Of a stretch of DNA of 64,000 nucleotides, positions 19,935-32,300 are shown in pieces. The notes beneath the pieces were generated by a model, which had not been told where the DNA came from, searched no databases, and saw nothing but the letters and a program-made list of their open reading frames with translations. How positions within the stretch are numbered: the stretch's first letter is position 1; every line of letters starts with the position of its first letter. This DNA comes from Humulus lupulus (lineage: Eukaryota; Streptophyta; Magnoliopsida; Rosales; Cannabaceae), in assembly GCF_963169125.1 (NCBI RefSeq), contig NC_084796.1:83659888-83723887 (forward strand), read 5' to 3'. A program made the translations under genes and the position numbers.

Positions 19935-20734
19935 GGAACCCCTGAGATATCTTTGGCAACAGGCATTGAGGGCGTCAATGAAGATGTTGGGGCCACAGTC
20001 AACCAGCAGCCATAACAGCCTCAGCAGGATCCTTCTGCTGCTTCATAATTTTAACTTTTTTTTTTAATTTTAATTTGTAACGTAGGACACACGAATTACA
20101 GTTCGTGATGTCAAGACAATTTTTTGCTGCGCGGGCAGCTTTTTCTTTTAATTAACATTTACATCCGAGGAGAAACTGCTCGTGTAAAGGATTTTACTTT
20201 TGATATTATAATATTTGCACTTTATTATAACATCTGTTCGCATGACCGAACTTAGCATAGCACTTTGTTTTGATTTAACAAAATTTAAACAAAATTTTGA
20301 ACAATACTCTAAGTACCGTAGCATGATTTCCCTTATTTTGCTCGTTTGTTTACATATACTTGTTGATATGCTTTGCTTACTTAGTGCCTTATATGCCCCC
20401 CAAGGGATTGAGGAGCTTAAGGTCCTCGGTCACTTGCCTTGACCAAGACCTATTCGAACATTACTACTCGTAATAAATACGTATAAAAATGATAATATAG
20501 CCAAACACCACATGTAATGAGCAAATACTTGTAATAAATACAATAATTGGCAAGAATAACTAGCAGTGCACAGTTCCTTTTACTTCTCGTAATTAATGGA
20601 CAATCGTGTCTATACAAGTGATAAAAAATTTGATCTTACACTTATAAGCGATTAGTCATATGGGTGACTAACCCTTGTTCATAAACTTGTGAAAAGTGAA
20701 ATTAATACAAGCCAATTCTTTAAAAAGAATTGTT
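19935..20734. other. Spacer between the convergent antisense ORF and pol
   Basis: AT-rich, about 800 bases, where the plus-strand ORF and the minus-strand pol converge. Shared 3' untranslated space. No ORF with a known domain. Confidence 0.5.
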
Positions 20735-22088
20735 TATTAATAATACTTGCGTAAGTGTTCTCCATTCCAATAACGAGGAATGAGATCTCCATTTAAGCGA
20801 GGAAGTTTATAGGTACCTGGTTGAAGGACTTCTTCGATTTGGTATGGCCCTTCCCAGTTAGGTCCGAGCACTCAACATCTTGATCGCGGGTGTTGAGGAA
20901 AACTCTTCGAAGTACTAAATCTCCCACATTAAATCTTCTTTCACGTACTTTAGAGTTGAAATGCTGAGCGACCTTTTGCTGGTAAGGTGCTACTCGGAGT
21001 TGAGCTTGCTCACGCCTTTCATCGACCAAATCCAAAGATTCCATCAATAACTGACTATTAAGGTCTTGATTGTATGCCAACCTTCAATGCGATGGCGGAT
21101 CTAATTCAACAAGAAACATAGCTTCATACCCATAGGCCAAGGAAAATGGAGTATGGCCTATTGTTGTTCGGTGGGATGTTCTATACGACCAAAGGACTTC
21201 AGGTAACTGTTCTGGCCATGCCCCCTTTGCTTCTTCGAGCATTTTCTTTAGTGTATCCTTTAGTGTCTTATTTAAAGCTTCAACCTGTCCATTTTCCTGT
21301 GGATGAGCTACTGAAGAAAAACTCTTGATAATCCCATGCCTTTTGCAAAAATCGGTGAACAGATAACAATCAAACTGTGTGCCATTGTCTGAGACAATTT
21401 TTCTTGGCAACCCACAGGGACACACAATGTTATTGACCACAAAATCTAGAACCTTCTTGGTTGTTATCGTTGTAAGAAACTCAGCTTGAGCCCACTTTGT
21501 GTAGTAATCAACAGCAACCACGACATACTTGACGTTGCCTTTTCCTGTGGGCAAAGACCCGATCAAATCTATCCCCCACACTGCGAATGGCCATGAGCTT
21601 TGCATCAGTTTTAGTTCATTAGGGGTTGCTCGCAGTATCTTGGAGAATCTTTGGAACTTGTCATGCTTTTGAACAAAATCTATAGAGTCTTCATTCATTG
21701 TTGGCCAGAACTATCCTTGCCTTAGGATCTTTTTGGATAAACTTTGCCCCCTAGCATGATCCCCGCAGAAACCTTCATGTACTTCTCGCATTAATTCTTT
21801 GGCCTTTTCTTTTGATATACACCTTAGGAGTGGCATTGAGTAACCTCTTCTATATAACGCTCCATCAAACAGGATGAACCGAGCCGATTGCCTTTGGAGG
21901 GCTCTGGCTTTGTTTCTGTCCGATGGCAATACTCCATGTTCTAAGTATTCAATGAAAGGTGCCATCCATGTGTCTGATGCTTGGATTACCAGGGTGGTTT
22001 CTTCTGTTTGGATGCTTGGTGCGGATAAATGTTCAACATGCATTATATTCAAGGTGTCAGCATCCTCTGCACTTGCTAACTTGGCCAA
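20735..22088 (-). pseudogene. pol: Integrase of the Tat element, broken
   Basis: N-terminal zinc region at 22088-21650: MREVHEGFCGDHARG gives the two His, but the Cys pair is lost (HDKFQRFSK where relatives have CxxC). The catalytic core (21698-21084) has WGIDLIGSLP (Asp), IVSDNGTQF (Asp) and HPQENGQVEALNKTLK (Glu), so DDE is complete. KYVVVAVDYYTKWAQAE and WSYRTSHRTTIGHTPFSLAYG are typical of the Tat lineage. The C-terminal domain runs 21080 to the stop near 20735 and needs a frame change near 20870. A frameshift also separates zinc region and core near 21710. Confidence 0.92.
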
Positions 22089-22900
22089 AGCATCAATGTC
22101 TGAGTTCTAGTCATGAGGTACTTGCTGGAGAGTATATTTTTCAAATTGTGCCAACAAGTCCTTTGCCTTGCTCAAATAAGCAACCATCTTCAGACCCCGG
22201 GCTTCATATTCTCAAGTAATTTGATTAACCACTAATTGGGAGCCACTACAGATTTCATCTGACTTTATGTTCATATCCTTGGCTGATCTTAATCCTGCGA
22301 GCAAAGCTTCGTACTCAGCTTCGTTATTGAACGTTGTGAAGTTGAATCTGATTATGCAGTGGAATCTATGTCCTTCAGGCCTGACTAAAATCACACCTGC
22401 TCCAGCGTTGCGCACGTGGGAAGAGCCATCTACGGACAACTACCAAGAGGGAGTTTGGCTGTAGGTTCAGTCTCTTCTATCGGCTTAATGTCCTGGAGCT
22501 CAGTGAGCTCTGCGACAAAGTATGCTAGAGCTTGTCCCTTCACTATTGCTCGTGGCAAGTAAGAAATACCAAACTATCCAAGTTCAACTGCTCTTTTCAA
22601 TAATTGACCAGTGGCTTTCGATTTCTGCAGGACTTGCAGTAGTGGCTGGTCGGTGAGTACAGCGATGGGGTGAGCTTAGAAGTATGGTTGCAACTTTCTA
22701 GAGGCTAAGATCAAGCAATAGGCTAATTTCTCAATGGGCGGATATCACAGTTCTGCTCCTATTAGCCTTTATCTTATATAATACACAGCTTTTTTTGCAT
22801 GTTCCTCCTCTCTTACTAGGACAACACTAGCAACATATTCTATGACCGCCAAATAAATGAACAAAGTTTCCTTATCAACCGGCTTTGATAAAATCGGTGG
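22089..22900 (-). pseudogene. pol: RNase H of the Tat element, broken
   Basis: The archaeal-type RNase H typical of Tat polyproteins: MSVDGSSHVRNAGAGVILV at 22439-22383 (first catalytic Asp), NNEAEYEALLAGLRSAKDM (catalytic Glu), then GSQLVVNQIT, where relatives have SDSQL, so the second Asp is replaced. It is followed by LKMVAYLSKAKDLLAQF in the tail. Stops at about 22111 and 22212. The stretch 22450-22900 upstream is the RT-to-RNase H connection. Confidence 0.85.
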
Positions 22901-25900
22901 CTACGACATATGAGATTTTAGAGCCTGGAAAGCCTGCTCGCACTCTTCCATCAACTCGAATTTCTTATTGCCCCTAAGCAGATTAAAAGATGGAACGCAC
23001 TTGTTCGTTGATTAGGAAATAAATCTACTTAAAGCGGTGATCCTCCCAGTTAAACTTTGAACATCTTTTATTTTTGTTGGTGACTTCATCTCGATCAGGG
23101 CCTTGATCTTTTTGGGATTAGCTTCGATACCTCATGAGTTCACTATACATCCCAAGAATTTCCCTGATCCAATTCCGAAGGAACACTTAAGGGGATTTTG
23201 CTTAATCTGATATTTATTTAAGACGTTGAAGCACTCTTGCAGGTCCCCGATGTGTTCTTCTATCGTCTTCAACTTAACCAACATGTCATCAGCATATATC
23301 GCAAAGTTTACACCAATCAGTTCTTTGAACATGTGATTGACTAGTCGTTGGTAAGTCGCACCATCGTTTTTCAAACCGAAAGACATTACTTTGTAACAGT
23401 AAAGCCCTGTATCGGTCCAAAAGCAAGTGTGATCCTCATCAGGTTGTAATGACCCAACTATTTCTAAGATCTTGGACCATTAAAACTACTAGACATAGCC
23501 ACTATTTTGGGAAACATACATAAGAAATAACATAACTTTATTTAAAACCCCAAAATAAATATTGTGCAAATTACAAAGTAAAATATGAAATATAAAATAC
23601 GATATGGGTACCCATTGTTTAATACATAAAAACATAAACCATAAACTTTAATTGTTTAAAATACTAATTGCGGAATTACATTAAAATGTAATTTTAAAGA
23701 CTTAAAATAACTTCATCCTCGATCGTCACACAGTCCATTCAATCCATTCATCCTTAACACACAAACCAAGCTGCCATGAATCTTTCTGCCTTCCATAATC
23801 ATTTTCCTGCATCAAGCTAAAAATAAAGGAGTGAGCCTAATGCCTAACAAGGAAAATCTACCAACATAAGACTTTAATCATAAACATATACTATAAAACA
23901 TATGACTATAAAAACGTATATCATATAGGACTACAATATTAATGGCCATTAACTCAATAACATACCATGTGATAAAGCATCTAGGTCCTCTGTCTACTAA
24001 TCGAGGTAGGTTAGATCACATGGTAGTATATGATAACCCATCTAGGTCCTCTGTCTACTAATCGTGGTAGGGTAAATTATAACTCTAAACCGTGGAAATG
24101 ATAAAAATTTCTTGGGGTTTGCTATCTAAGCAACTATAAGCCCCAAGCGCCATAAAAAATTATTGGATTTGCTATCTATGCAACTATAAGCCCCAAATGA
24201 CTACAAGACATATTTAAATATCATAAAACATATCATAAGATAAACATATAAGCACATAAAATCTATCCTATTTTCCTTACCAAAAACCGGGATATTTGAG
24301 AACAAGAACGGGATTAGAACACTCTTAAAAACCAACAGTAAGAATGGTGAGTTTCTAAAGAAAAGAGATGAAAAGATAACTAAACCATCAAAGAAGAAAC
24401 TTACCAAGAAGAACCTTAAGTTTTCAAGAAACTTAAACACCTAATCCAAGAATCATAAACAAGAGTTAGGATCTGAAAAGAAAATAAAAGAAAACTAAAG
24501 AACCATAAAGAACTGAACTTAAGGATAATAATACCTTGAATGATCTTATGAATTGATCTAAACCTCGATACCAAAATCTCACTATATCTCACTTCCCAAG
24601 TGTTTAGAAAAGCTTAGAATGATAAAGCTTTTAACCCCAAAACCCAAGCGTTTCTCTCTATAGTAACACTAGCAACTTGGAGGCTCTGAAGACTTCTTGA
24701 AGAATGAAGAAAATGGTTGAGTACTAGGTCCTATTTATAGAGTTCAAGGAGTGAAACTAACCCTTTTTAATTTGAATAAATAAATGATTATAAAATGAAA
24801 AATATTTTAATTTTCGTTGAACAGACGCCCAAAACTCGGTCAAAATATATTTCAAAGGCAGGTCCAAGTGGTTAAGGCTATTTTTAAAATTTAAAATCCA
24901 AACTTTCAAAAATTAAAGTACCAGGGGCAATATATTGCCTACCCTGGGCAATATATCGCCTAGACCATTTTCCCGAGCCCCGTTCGAATGTTCGTGCAAA
25001 GTCTACGTTTTTTCTGTGTCTCCCGTAGGTGGTATATTGGCCCCTATAGCTGTGATATATCAGCATACGTTGATATATCAACACGTATTTGCACTTTTTC
25101 AACATATTTTGAATTGAGTAAATAGATTTAATTGAGTCATAATACGATCCTAACAGCTGCTGGAAGGTTCTAGAGCTTCTAGATCTTTCTTTTAATTAAA
25201 CTATTCATCAAAATACTTAAATCTTTAATAAACATGCATTTGACAAGTGTCATGCTCTTAATGTTTCTATCTAAACCTTAGGTTATAATAAATATATTTC
25301 TAGAACCAGTAGTATTATCAAACCTTATGTTATAATTAATATTCTTAAACTATAGGTTAAACTTATAAAATCCATAACTATTGCTATGAGTGCCCAACTA
25401 AGTCCCGGCTTGAACCAAAATCCACGAAATCTAACTTATAAGCTAATACTAAGTACTACTACTACTATCTAGCTAGCTAAGTAAATATTCTGGGACACTA
25501 CAATCAGGTGGGTTCATACTAATCTGATTGTACCCAGAGTATGCATCCATGAATGATAGGATCTCGTGCCCTAAAGTGGCATCGACCAGCTGGTCGATCT
25601 TTGGGAGTGGGAAACAATCCTTTGGGCAGGCTTTATTAAGGTCTGTGAAATCCACACATGTTCTCCATTTTACATTTAGCTTGGGAACTAGTACAGGATT
25701 AGAGACCCACGAAGGATAAAACGCTACCGTGATGAATCCGTTCTCCTTTAGCTTCTCGACTTCTTCTTTTAATTCTTTCAATCTATCTTTGTCGAGCAGC
25801 CTCCTTTTCTATTGTACTGGTGGAAATATTTTATCTATGTTCAAGACATGGCTGATAACTGCTAGGTCAATCCCAACCATATGTTTATGCGACCAGGAAA
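22901..25900 (-). pseudogene. pol: Reverse transcriptase of the Tat element, split by a solo LTR
   Basis: N-terminal half at 25781-25503: MKELKEEVEKLKENGFI, WVSNPVLVPKLNVKWR, NKACPKDCFPLPKIDQLVD, and MDAYSGYNQISM with the first catalytic Asp. The insertion falls a few codons later. The C-terminal half resumes at 23444: VMSFGLKNDGATYQRLV, then the YADD box at 23285-23296 with both catalytic Asp, and KTIEEHIGDLQECFNVL. Before the insertion this RT looked nearly intact, so the solo LTR may have been a main disabling event. A stop occurs near 23132. Confidence 0.92.
23445..25502 (-). mobile_element. Family A solo LTR inserted in the Tat reverse transcriptase
   Basis: On the minus strand it runs from TGTAGTGTCCC (25502) to GGGTCATTACA (23445), 2058 bp, matching the LTR at 9147-10869 throughout. 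It is flanked by the 7-base direct repeat atcaggt (23438-23444 and 25503-25509). Integration normally duplicates 5 bases, so two matches may be chance or the true ends may differ by a base or two. No internal region, so a solo LTR. It carries the LTR TATA box on the minus strand near 24736-24743 and four palindromic AT boxes (24926-25082). Confidence 0.92.
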
Positions 25901-26228
25901 AGATCTCTTGGTGCTTCTTCAAAAATTCCACCAGTTTTTGTTTTGTTGTTGTCTCTAAGTTTATACCGAATTTCACAACCCTGGTCGGATCTGACTCATC
26001 AAGTTGGAGCTCCTCAAGGTCCTCGACTGGTCCTACTTCTTCCTCAAAATCCCCAAAGCGAGGATCTAAATTCCTATCTTCACTTTGGGCAACACCTTAT
26101 TTGTCGACGTGCTCACCTGATTGGGCTTGTATATCATTGGCCAATTGCAACCCTTTTTCGACTCCTTCCCTTGATCCACACCTTTTCTCCTTAGTAATTG
26201 AGGAATTATAGCATTCCCTCTCTTCTCG

Positions 26229-26640
26229 CTAGTTTCCCAACACGCATCCTATCCCTACGTCGGTTGGAAACTTTGTGGCGAGGTGCCAGACTGAGGTTAC
26301 GACTCGCAGGTCGACTAGAATAGGCCTTCCAATCACAGCATTATAGGCAGATGGACAATCAACTACTATAAAAGTAGTGAGTAATGTCCTGTTCGCTGGT
26401 GCAGTTCCTGTTGTGACCGGAAGCCTAATCGACCCTATGGGTGCGAGCCCTTCGCCAGAAAAACCATAAATTGTTTGGTTGCATGGCTCCAAATCCTTAC
26501 CTGACAACTTCATCCTTTCCAGCGAAGACTTGTACAGAATGTTTTTAGAGCTCCGTGTGACCACTAAAACCTGCTTAACCATCGTATTGGCGATGTGGAC
26601 GTCCACGAATAGAGGGTCCAAATGGGGAAACCAGACATGC
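26229..26640 (-). pseudogene. pol: Protease of the Tat element, active site lost
   Basis: The aspartic protease fold is visible, with the RMKLSGKDLEPCNQTIYGFSG, LTTFIVVDCPSAYNAVIGRP and VTSVWHLATKFPT blocks of the lineage. The active site, normally DTGSSADIL in this clade, reads VTRSSKNIL: the catalytic Asp is Val and the Gly is Arg. It could not cleave the polyprotein even without other damage. Confidence 0.9.
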
Positions 26641-28986
26641 TGAGCGTCAAGCTCGGAGAAGATTATAGTTCATTCTTCTGTTCGATCTTTTTTGGGAGTT
26701 CGCTCCTCCACATTCAGCATTTCAATGTCCTGGTCATGGCATAAACTTCGGGCGTATCGATCCCTTGCCTTCCCACTATCTCATGCCATAGATTGTTAGC
26801 AATGTACCTGCCACAGGAGCTGGCTGTAAAGGGGGCGAGCGTTGGCATACAAGTGCCTACTTGTTGCCTCCTTGAGCCCCTTGCTGAGAACCTCCAGTGG
26901 CTCGTACATATCTCCTCAAGTGTCCTTGTTGGATAAGGAACTCAATTTCATCTTTCAGCTGGTTGCACTCATTGGTGTCATGACCATAGTCATTGTGAAA
27001 ACGACAAAACTTGGTTGTGTCTCTCTTCGAGATACCTTTCCTTATCGGTGCTGGTCGCTTGTACGGGACATTGGTGCTGGTCGCATGGTACACCTCTACC
27101 CTGCTTTCAACTAGGGCCGTGAAATTGGTGAATCTTGGCTCGTATCTGTTACCCTTAGGGCGCTTATTCTTAGACGTTGATGGCTTGTTGCTTGCCCTTT
27201 TCCCACTATTTTTCCCGTTGTTTTTTCCATTGCCATTGGGTTTTTCTGACCCATTGGCGGCTTTGGCGGGATCTTCCTGTGGTCTCTTGTCTCCTGTAGG
27301 CGACTTCCCTTCGTTAGCAATCGCCTCTTCGAGCTTGATGTACCGGTCTGCTCGATCCAGGAATTCTTTGGTACTCATCACCCCATTCTTCCTTAAACTA
27401 TTCCAGAGGGGTGAGTGGCGTCGCACTCTTGCAGTAAGTGCCATCATTTTCCCCTCATCACCAACTGTCTTAGTTCTAGCTGCCGCTCGCATAAAATGCT
27501 GGACATATTCTTTTAAGGACTCTCCCTCCTTCTGGCGTATCTCGACCAGTTGGATAAACTCGACCTGCGTAGAATTGCCTGTAGAACTCCTTTACGAACA
27601 TCTCCCATGACACTATGCTAGCAGGAGGGAATCTAAAATACCATTCCAAAGCAGTATTGGATAAGGTGGCCAGAAAAATTCTACAACGAGCATCATCCGA
27701 CACCTTCTACATGTCCATCTGCATCTCAAATTTATTCACATGAGATACTGGGTCCCCATATCCATCAAATTTGGGCAATACTAGCATCTTAAATTTGCTT
27801 GGGGTTTCTGCCATCGCTATTCTTTTTATGAATGGAGTGCCTCTTCTCTGATCATACTCGATGTTGGATGTTCGGCTCCCCATCAACTGTTGGACGGCCT
27901 GATTCAACACATCGATCTGGGTCTGTACTGCATCTGGTGTCGATGGGGTGACCAATGCTGGAGGATCATACTCATAGTGCCTTTCTCGCCTATCCTTGAG
28001 CACATCCCTCAAGTAATCATCCCTCCGCCTTTGCTTGCTAGCGCCCAATCGATCAAAGACGTTAGGTTTCCTAGGCTGCCCCCAGCGTTCTGGCTCATAG
28101 GCCTATTTTCTCTTGGTGGGGGGTTCCTCTCTCTACCTTTCTCTCCTTGCCCTTTGCTAGATTTTCCTCTGTTGGAATCAGCTTCATTGTAATCATGATC
28201 CTCCCTAAAATGTGACCAACTGTTGCGCGACCTGTTGATCCCACTATTTCCTCCTCTTGCTGGTACCTCCCGAGCATCAGGGGGATCCCTACGTTGGTCG
28301 GTGGGTCCCCAGGAATTATTATGTCGTGGGGGCCCCTTGACCGCAGAGCTTAACTTGGCATGCCTTATGTCAGCAAAATGACGCTGTCCCCTACTCGGTG
28401 GATTTGAATCCTCAACAGTTTGGCATCTAGGGCTTCGGGAAGGCTGGCCGACCCTATTCTGCCTTTGACGCTGGGGATTATCTCAACCAGCATGAGAAGG
28501 TGGCTGCTGCTCAGGATCTTGAAATGGAATATCCTGTCGAGCAACAGGAGGTTGCTCTGGCCTTAGAGGACTTGCCGGTTGAGGTGGATGACTTGGGTTT
28601 GGACCTTGTTGTGGTGGTACAGTTGGTGGCTGATCTAGTTAAGAAGTTGGCGCATGTTGTCCCCGGGCCAACTAAATGGCTGCTTCCAGGGCAGCAGTTA
28701 CATCTCTCTGTCGGCGGTCCATATCAGCCTGCTGCTCATTCAACTCTTGACGCTGACGGTCAATTTCCCTCTGCTGCAACGCCATCGTCTCAGCCACATT
28801 CTCCTGATTAGCCCTCAGATTGGCTAACTCCTCCTGCAACACAATCATTGTAGTCTTCAAGGTCTCAGAATCTGTTTCCTTCTCTTCGAAATCCAACTGT
28901 GGTTTATCTTCAGCCACATTTTTTGGAGGAGGATGGGTGGATGCAGTACCAGAAGTTTGTCCTGTCTTTCTGGATGTTTTCGCCAT
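26641..28986 (-). pseudogene. gag: gag of the Tat element, broken
   Basis: Starts MAKTSRKTGQTSG at 28986, 50 bases inside the primer site. In order: a Gln/Glu-rich coiled coil (28870-28672), a Pro-rich linker, a region with RRRDDYLRDVLKDRRERHYEYD (28048), the capsid core with KMLVLPKFDGYGDP (27790) and LSNTALEWYFRFP (27665), a Lys/Asn/Gly-rich stretch (27270-27150), and a zinc-knuckle variant near 27006 reading CRFHNDYGHDTNEC (C-H-H-C spacing, usual for Tat gag). Stops at 28671 and 27704, and frameshifts near 28050 and 27480, break it. Confidence 0.9.
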
Positions 28987-29014
28987 TTGATTTTATTGGA
29001 AGTCTTGAGTTTGT

Positions 29015-29032
29015 CTCTCAATAAAAGCACCA
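29015..29032 (-). other. Primer-binding site of the Tat element
   Basis: On the minus strand tggtgcttttattgagag begins three bases after the 5' LTR end. The tggtgc start pairs with a tRNA 3' end carrying GCACCA. Its place next to the LTR fixes the 5' end of the element; the tRNA species is not assigned. Confidence 0.75.
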
Positions 29033-29035
29033 AAA

Positions 29036-29365
29036 TGTTGACCCTCAAATTGGACAACGACATAGAGTCAGATAAACGATATAAAATAAGTTGAAAATGA
29101 GAAGAAATCCATATGAAAAGATAAACGACACAAACAATTTATAGTGGTTTGGCCCCAATAGAATGGTAATAACCTACATCCACTTAGTGTTCTTATTGAT
29201 GTAGTATTCCAAGAACAGTTATTAATGAACTAGGGTTCACGAGTTTCACTAAATCACAGATAAATACAATTGTGATTGATAACAACACTCTTTTTCTCTC
29301 CTAGAATCTCTCAGCTCAAGAGTTCTCAAGCCAAATGTTCAAAAGTCCAAAAATCCCCTCTCTTG
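29036..29365 (-). mobile_element. 5' LTR of the Tat element, downstream part
   Basis: Starts TGTTGACCC on the plus strand and matches 16027-16367. It is cut at 29365 by the 4 kb solo LTR and continues at 33360. Confidence 0.92.
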
Positions 29366-32300
29366 TGTAACGACCCGGATTTTTAAGACTCGATAATGCG
29401 GAAATATAAATGTTTTCATTTAACAAAATGTCTCAAAAACCCATAGAAAAAAAAACTTTTTAAAAAGTCGTATGGCCATACTTAACATTTAGTTACAAAC
29501 ATGTTTTATAAAGATTAGAGCGAGCCTAGTTTAGGAAAATTACCCAACATTTCCAAAAATAAAAAGGCTTCCCAAAAGGTCGGTCCACATGTACATTTGC
29601 AAGGAAGACTCCAGCGCTCACTGCTCTGCCTTGCCCTTGCTCTTACCTACAACATGAAACAACTAGGTAAGCGAAAACGCTTAGTAAGATCAACTTTCAA
29701 ACAAAGCATGTAGAGAATTAGGGTTCCGGACCCTACACAATCAATTTCAAGAACGCCAAAGCATCCTGGCAAACTTATGGTCATGCCTGATAACCAATGA
29801 TAAATTAATTCATAACTAGATAAAAATCCTGCACTCAGAAAAATCCCAAAACAAGCAGATATATTATATCAAAGCTAATTCTTATCAACAATTATATCCC
29901 TGCACTCAGAAAATCCCAGAGCAAGCAGATATATTATATCACAACTATATGTTATCAACAATTATATCCCTGCACTCAGAAAATCCCAGAGCAAGCAAAT
30001 ATATTATATCACCATATAACTCGAGACCAACGCTCGACAATTTCCAACAATTCATGTGTAACGCGCCCTCCAACATAATTGCTAATCTGTAAAAGAGAAC
30101 CGAGTCCCCACACTAAGATCTAGCCAATAAATATTCTCATCAAGGGTAACTATCGTGTTACCTAGGGCATTGCTACTTATTCAAGAGTGTAATCCAATTT
30201 ACACGGTTTTACGGAGACTTCTATGTTAATCAGTGGTGCTGGTGAGCAGTTGCCCCTAGGGTGTTCAGCCTCACTCAATCTTGGCAACCCCTAGTATCTC
30301 TAGGCACTCTCACTGAATGGCCAATATTCACGGCTGCTATCCGGGAATAACTTATCAGAGCACTTGCTCGGATTCTAACCGTCCAATGATTAAGTAAGCA
30401 TGAGGGCCCCTAGGTCCCATTTATCTTGGCGCCACTAGGTTTAACCAGCTTATCCTCATCTCATGGCCACTCGTCGCGGTAATGAACCAGACATAAATAA
30501 AATCAAGCAGTGTGACGGGGATCAACCGTCTAGGATATGATGGACTTCTACCGTTCATATTTTCTTAATCAGCACTCACTAGACTAACGTCTCTAAGCAA
30601 CTTTCTATGACAGCCTATATATGTGCATGTATCCCTATACTAACATACAAGACAATAATCATTTCATGTTGCAGCCATACAATATAAGTTGACTTACTTG
30701 GAGTCCTTAGCGCTCAGCAGGTTTTAACCCTCCAACGTTCAGTCCAGTTACGCTTAGCCAATACTGTAGTTATCCATACAGTATACTCGGATTAATTATG
30801 GCACTCATAATTCATTATTATTATTTTGGGCAGTTTGGTCATTTTAATAAAAGTCATTTGTAAGGATTTATAATCCTTATTTGGTTTTAAACCTATTAAG
30901 GAAAGTCAGACAAAATATTCGAGACTAAACCCTAAGTCTCGGGGAGACCTATCCTAAGGTCTCGATACCTAGGCTCGGGTATCACAATGGTATTTCCCCA
31001 CAACCCGCTAAAAATCTTATTATTTCAAGGTATCGCTATTAACCCGCACTTTCGACTAGTCGGTTAAAATATGTAAGATTTTAGCCGGTATTATATCCAG
31101 AAAATACAAATATATTCCTTAATTATTTTTAAAGAAAATAAACTCTTTAAATTTTCCTTTTAGTTTTCTTAAGGTTTTAATATCTAAAAACCGATTTAAG
31201 AAAATTGCCTAATTTGTCTTAATTAGGAAAACTGTTATAAATTTATCATTTTGACTAATTAATTTTCCAAAAGCAATTAATCAATTTTTCCTTACTAGAA
31301 AAATAATTCATTTAATTATTTTCTCAAAATATAGGGTTTTAAAGCCTCTTTTAATTTATTAACTATTAATAAATTAAATCTCTTATTTTTAGAAAGAATA
31401 AAAACTCTTTAATAAAAATAATTCATTTAAACTCAAAGGGGTAATTTTAGTGAAAATATGATTTCAAGACTTACCATTTTATATCTTGAAATAAACAAAA
31501 TTTTACTTTTTACCTTATGTTCCAAAATCTCATTTTTACACTAAGTGTGAAAAACCTATTTTTCATATTTTTAACTACATACTTCGTTAGTTCATAACAT
31601 GAAATTTACTTACCCAATCGTTACCAAAATTTCCCAATTCCATTTTTGTTATGCCATTTAGGTCTTTGTAAAATCTTAGGTCAAAATGAGCATTTTTGAT
31701 TGGTGAAATCATTTTCCAACAATGAGGTAAAAATGACCTTATTTTCAAGTCCTTATTTTTTCCAAACTTTGACAGTTAATAACTTTCACACCGTTCAATA
31801 TTTTCTTACCAAATTTTACAGTGGAATAATAGGTTATACCAGCAATATGTCCACACAATTTTAGAAAAAAACTGGGTTCATTTTCCCTATACAGTGGCTG
31901 TCCAAACTTGGTTTCAAAAATAAGAATACGAAAAAACTGTTTTTTACCTAAACTTTGAAATAGCATAACTTACTCATTTCTAAACATTTTTTAGTGTTTC
32001 AAAACCTCAATTTTATGTACTCAATCTCAACAACATCACAGTACAATTTAATTTTACAAAAACCAATATACAGTGGCTGCTTGACCCCTTGGAAGTCACA
32101 GCTCAAAACATGTTTTGTTTTAGGGTATCCTACAAAACCCTTGGGGGTTTTGGTTCCCATTTTCAAAAATCAATACACATGCATCATAAAAATTATTAAA
32201 CAACTACCATAACCTTATTACATCACCAACAAGAAACTTTAAGCATTAAATATACAAAATAATGCTTAAAACTAAAAACCCTACAACAAAAATCATCAAA

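Noticed and set aside
25729..26211. 160-codon plus-strand ORF rich in Ser
   Set aside because: Opposite-strand shadow between Tat protease and RT; low-complexity Ser composition and no domain.
27011..27610. 199-codon plus-strand ORF
   Set aside because: Exact shadow of the minus-strand Tat gag, whose Lys/Asn/Gly-rich part leaves the opposite strand open.
29820..30040. Possible CRISPR-like array (three spaced repeats)
   Set aside because: Only three directly tandem ~70-bp units without unique spacers, in a plant retrotransposon LTR.
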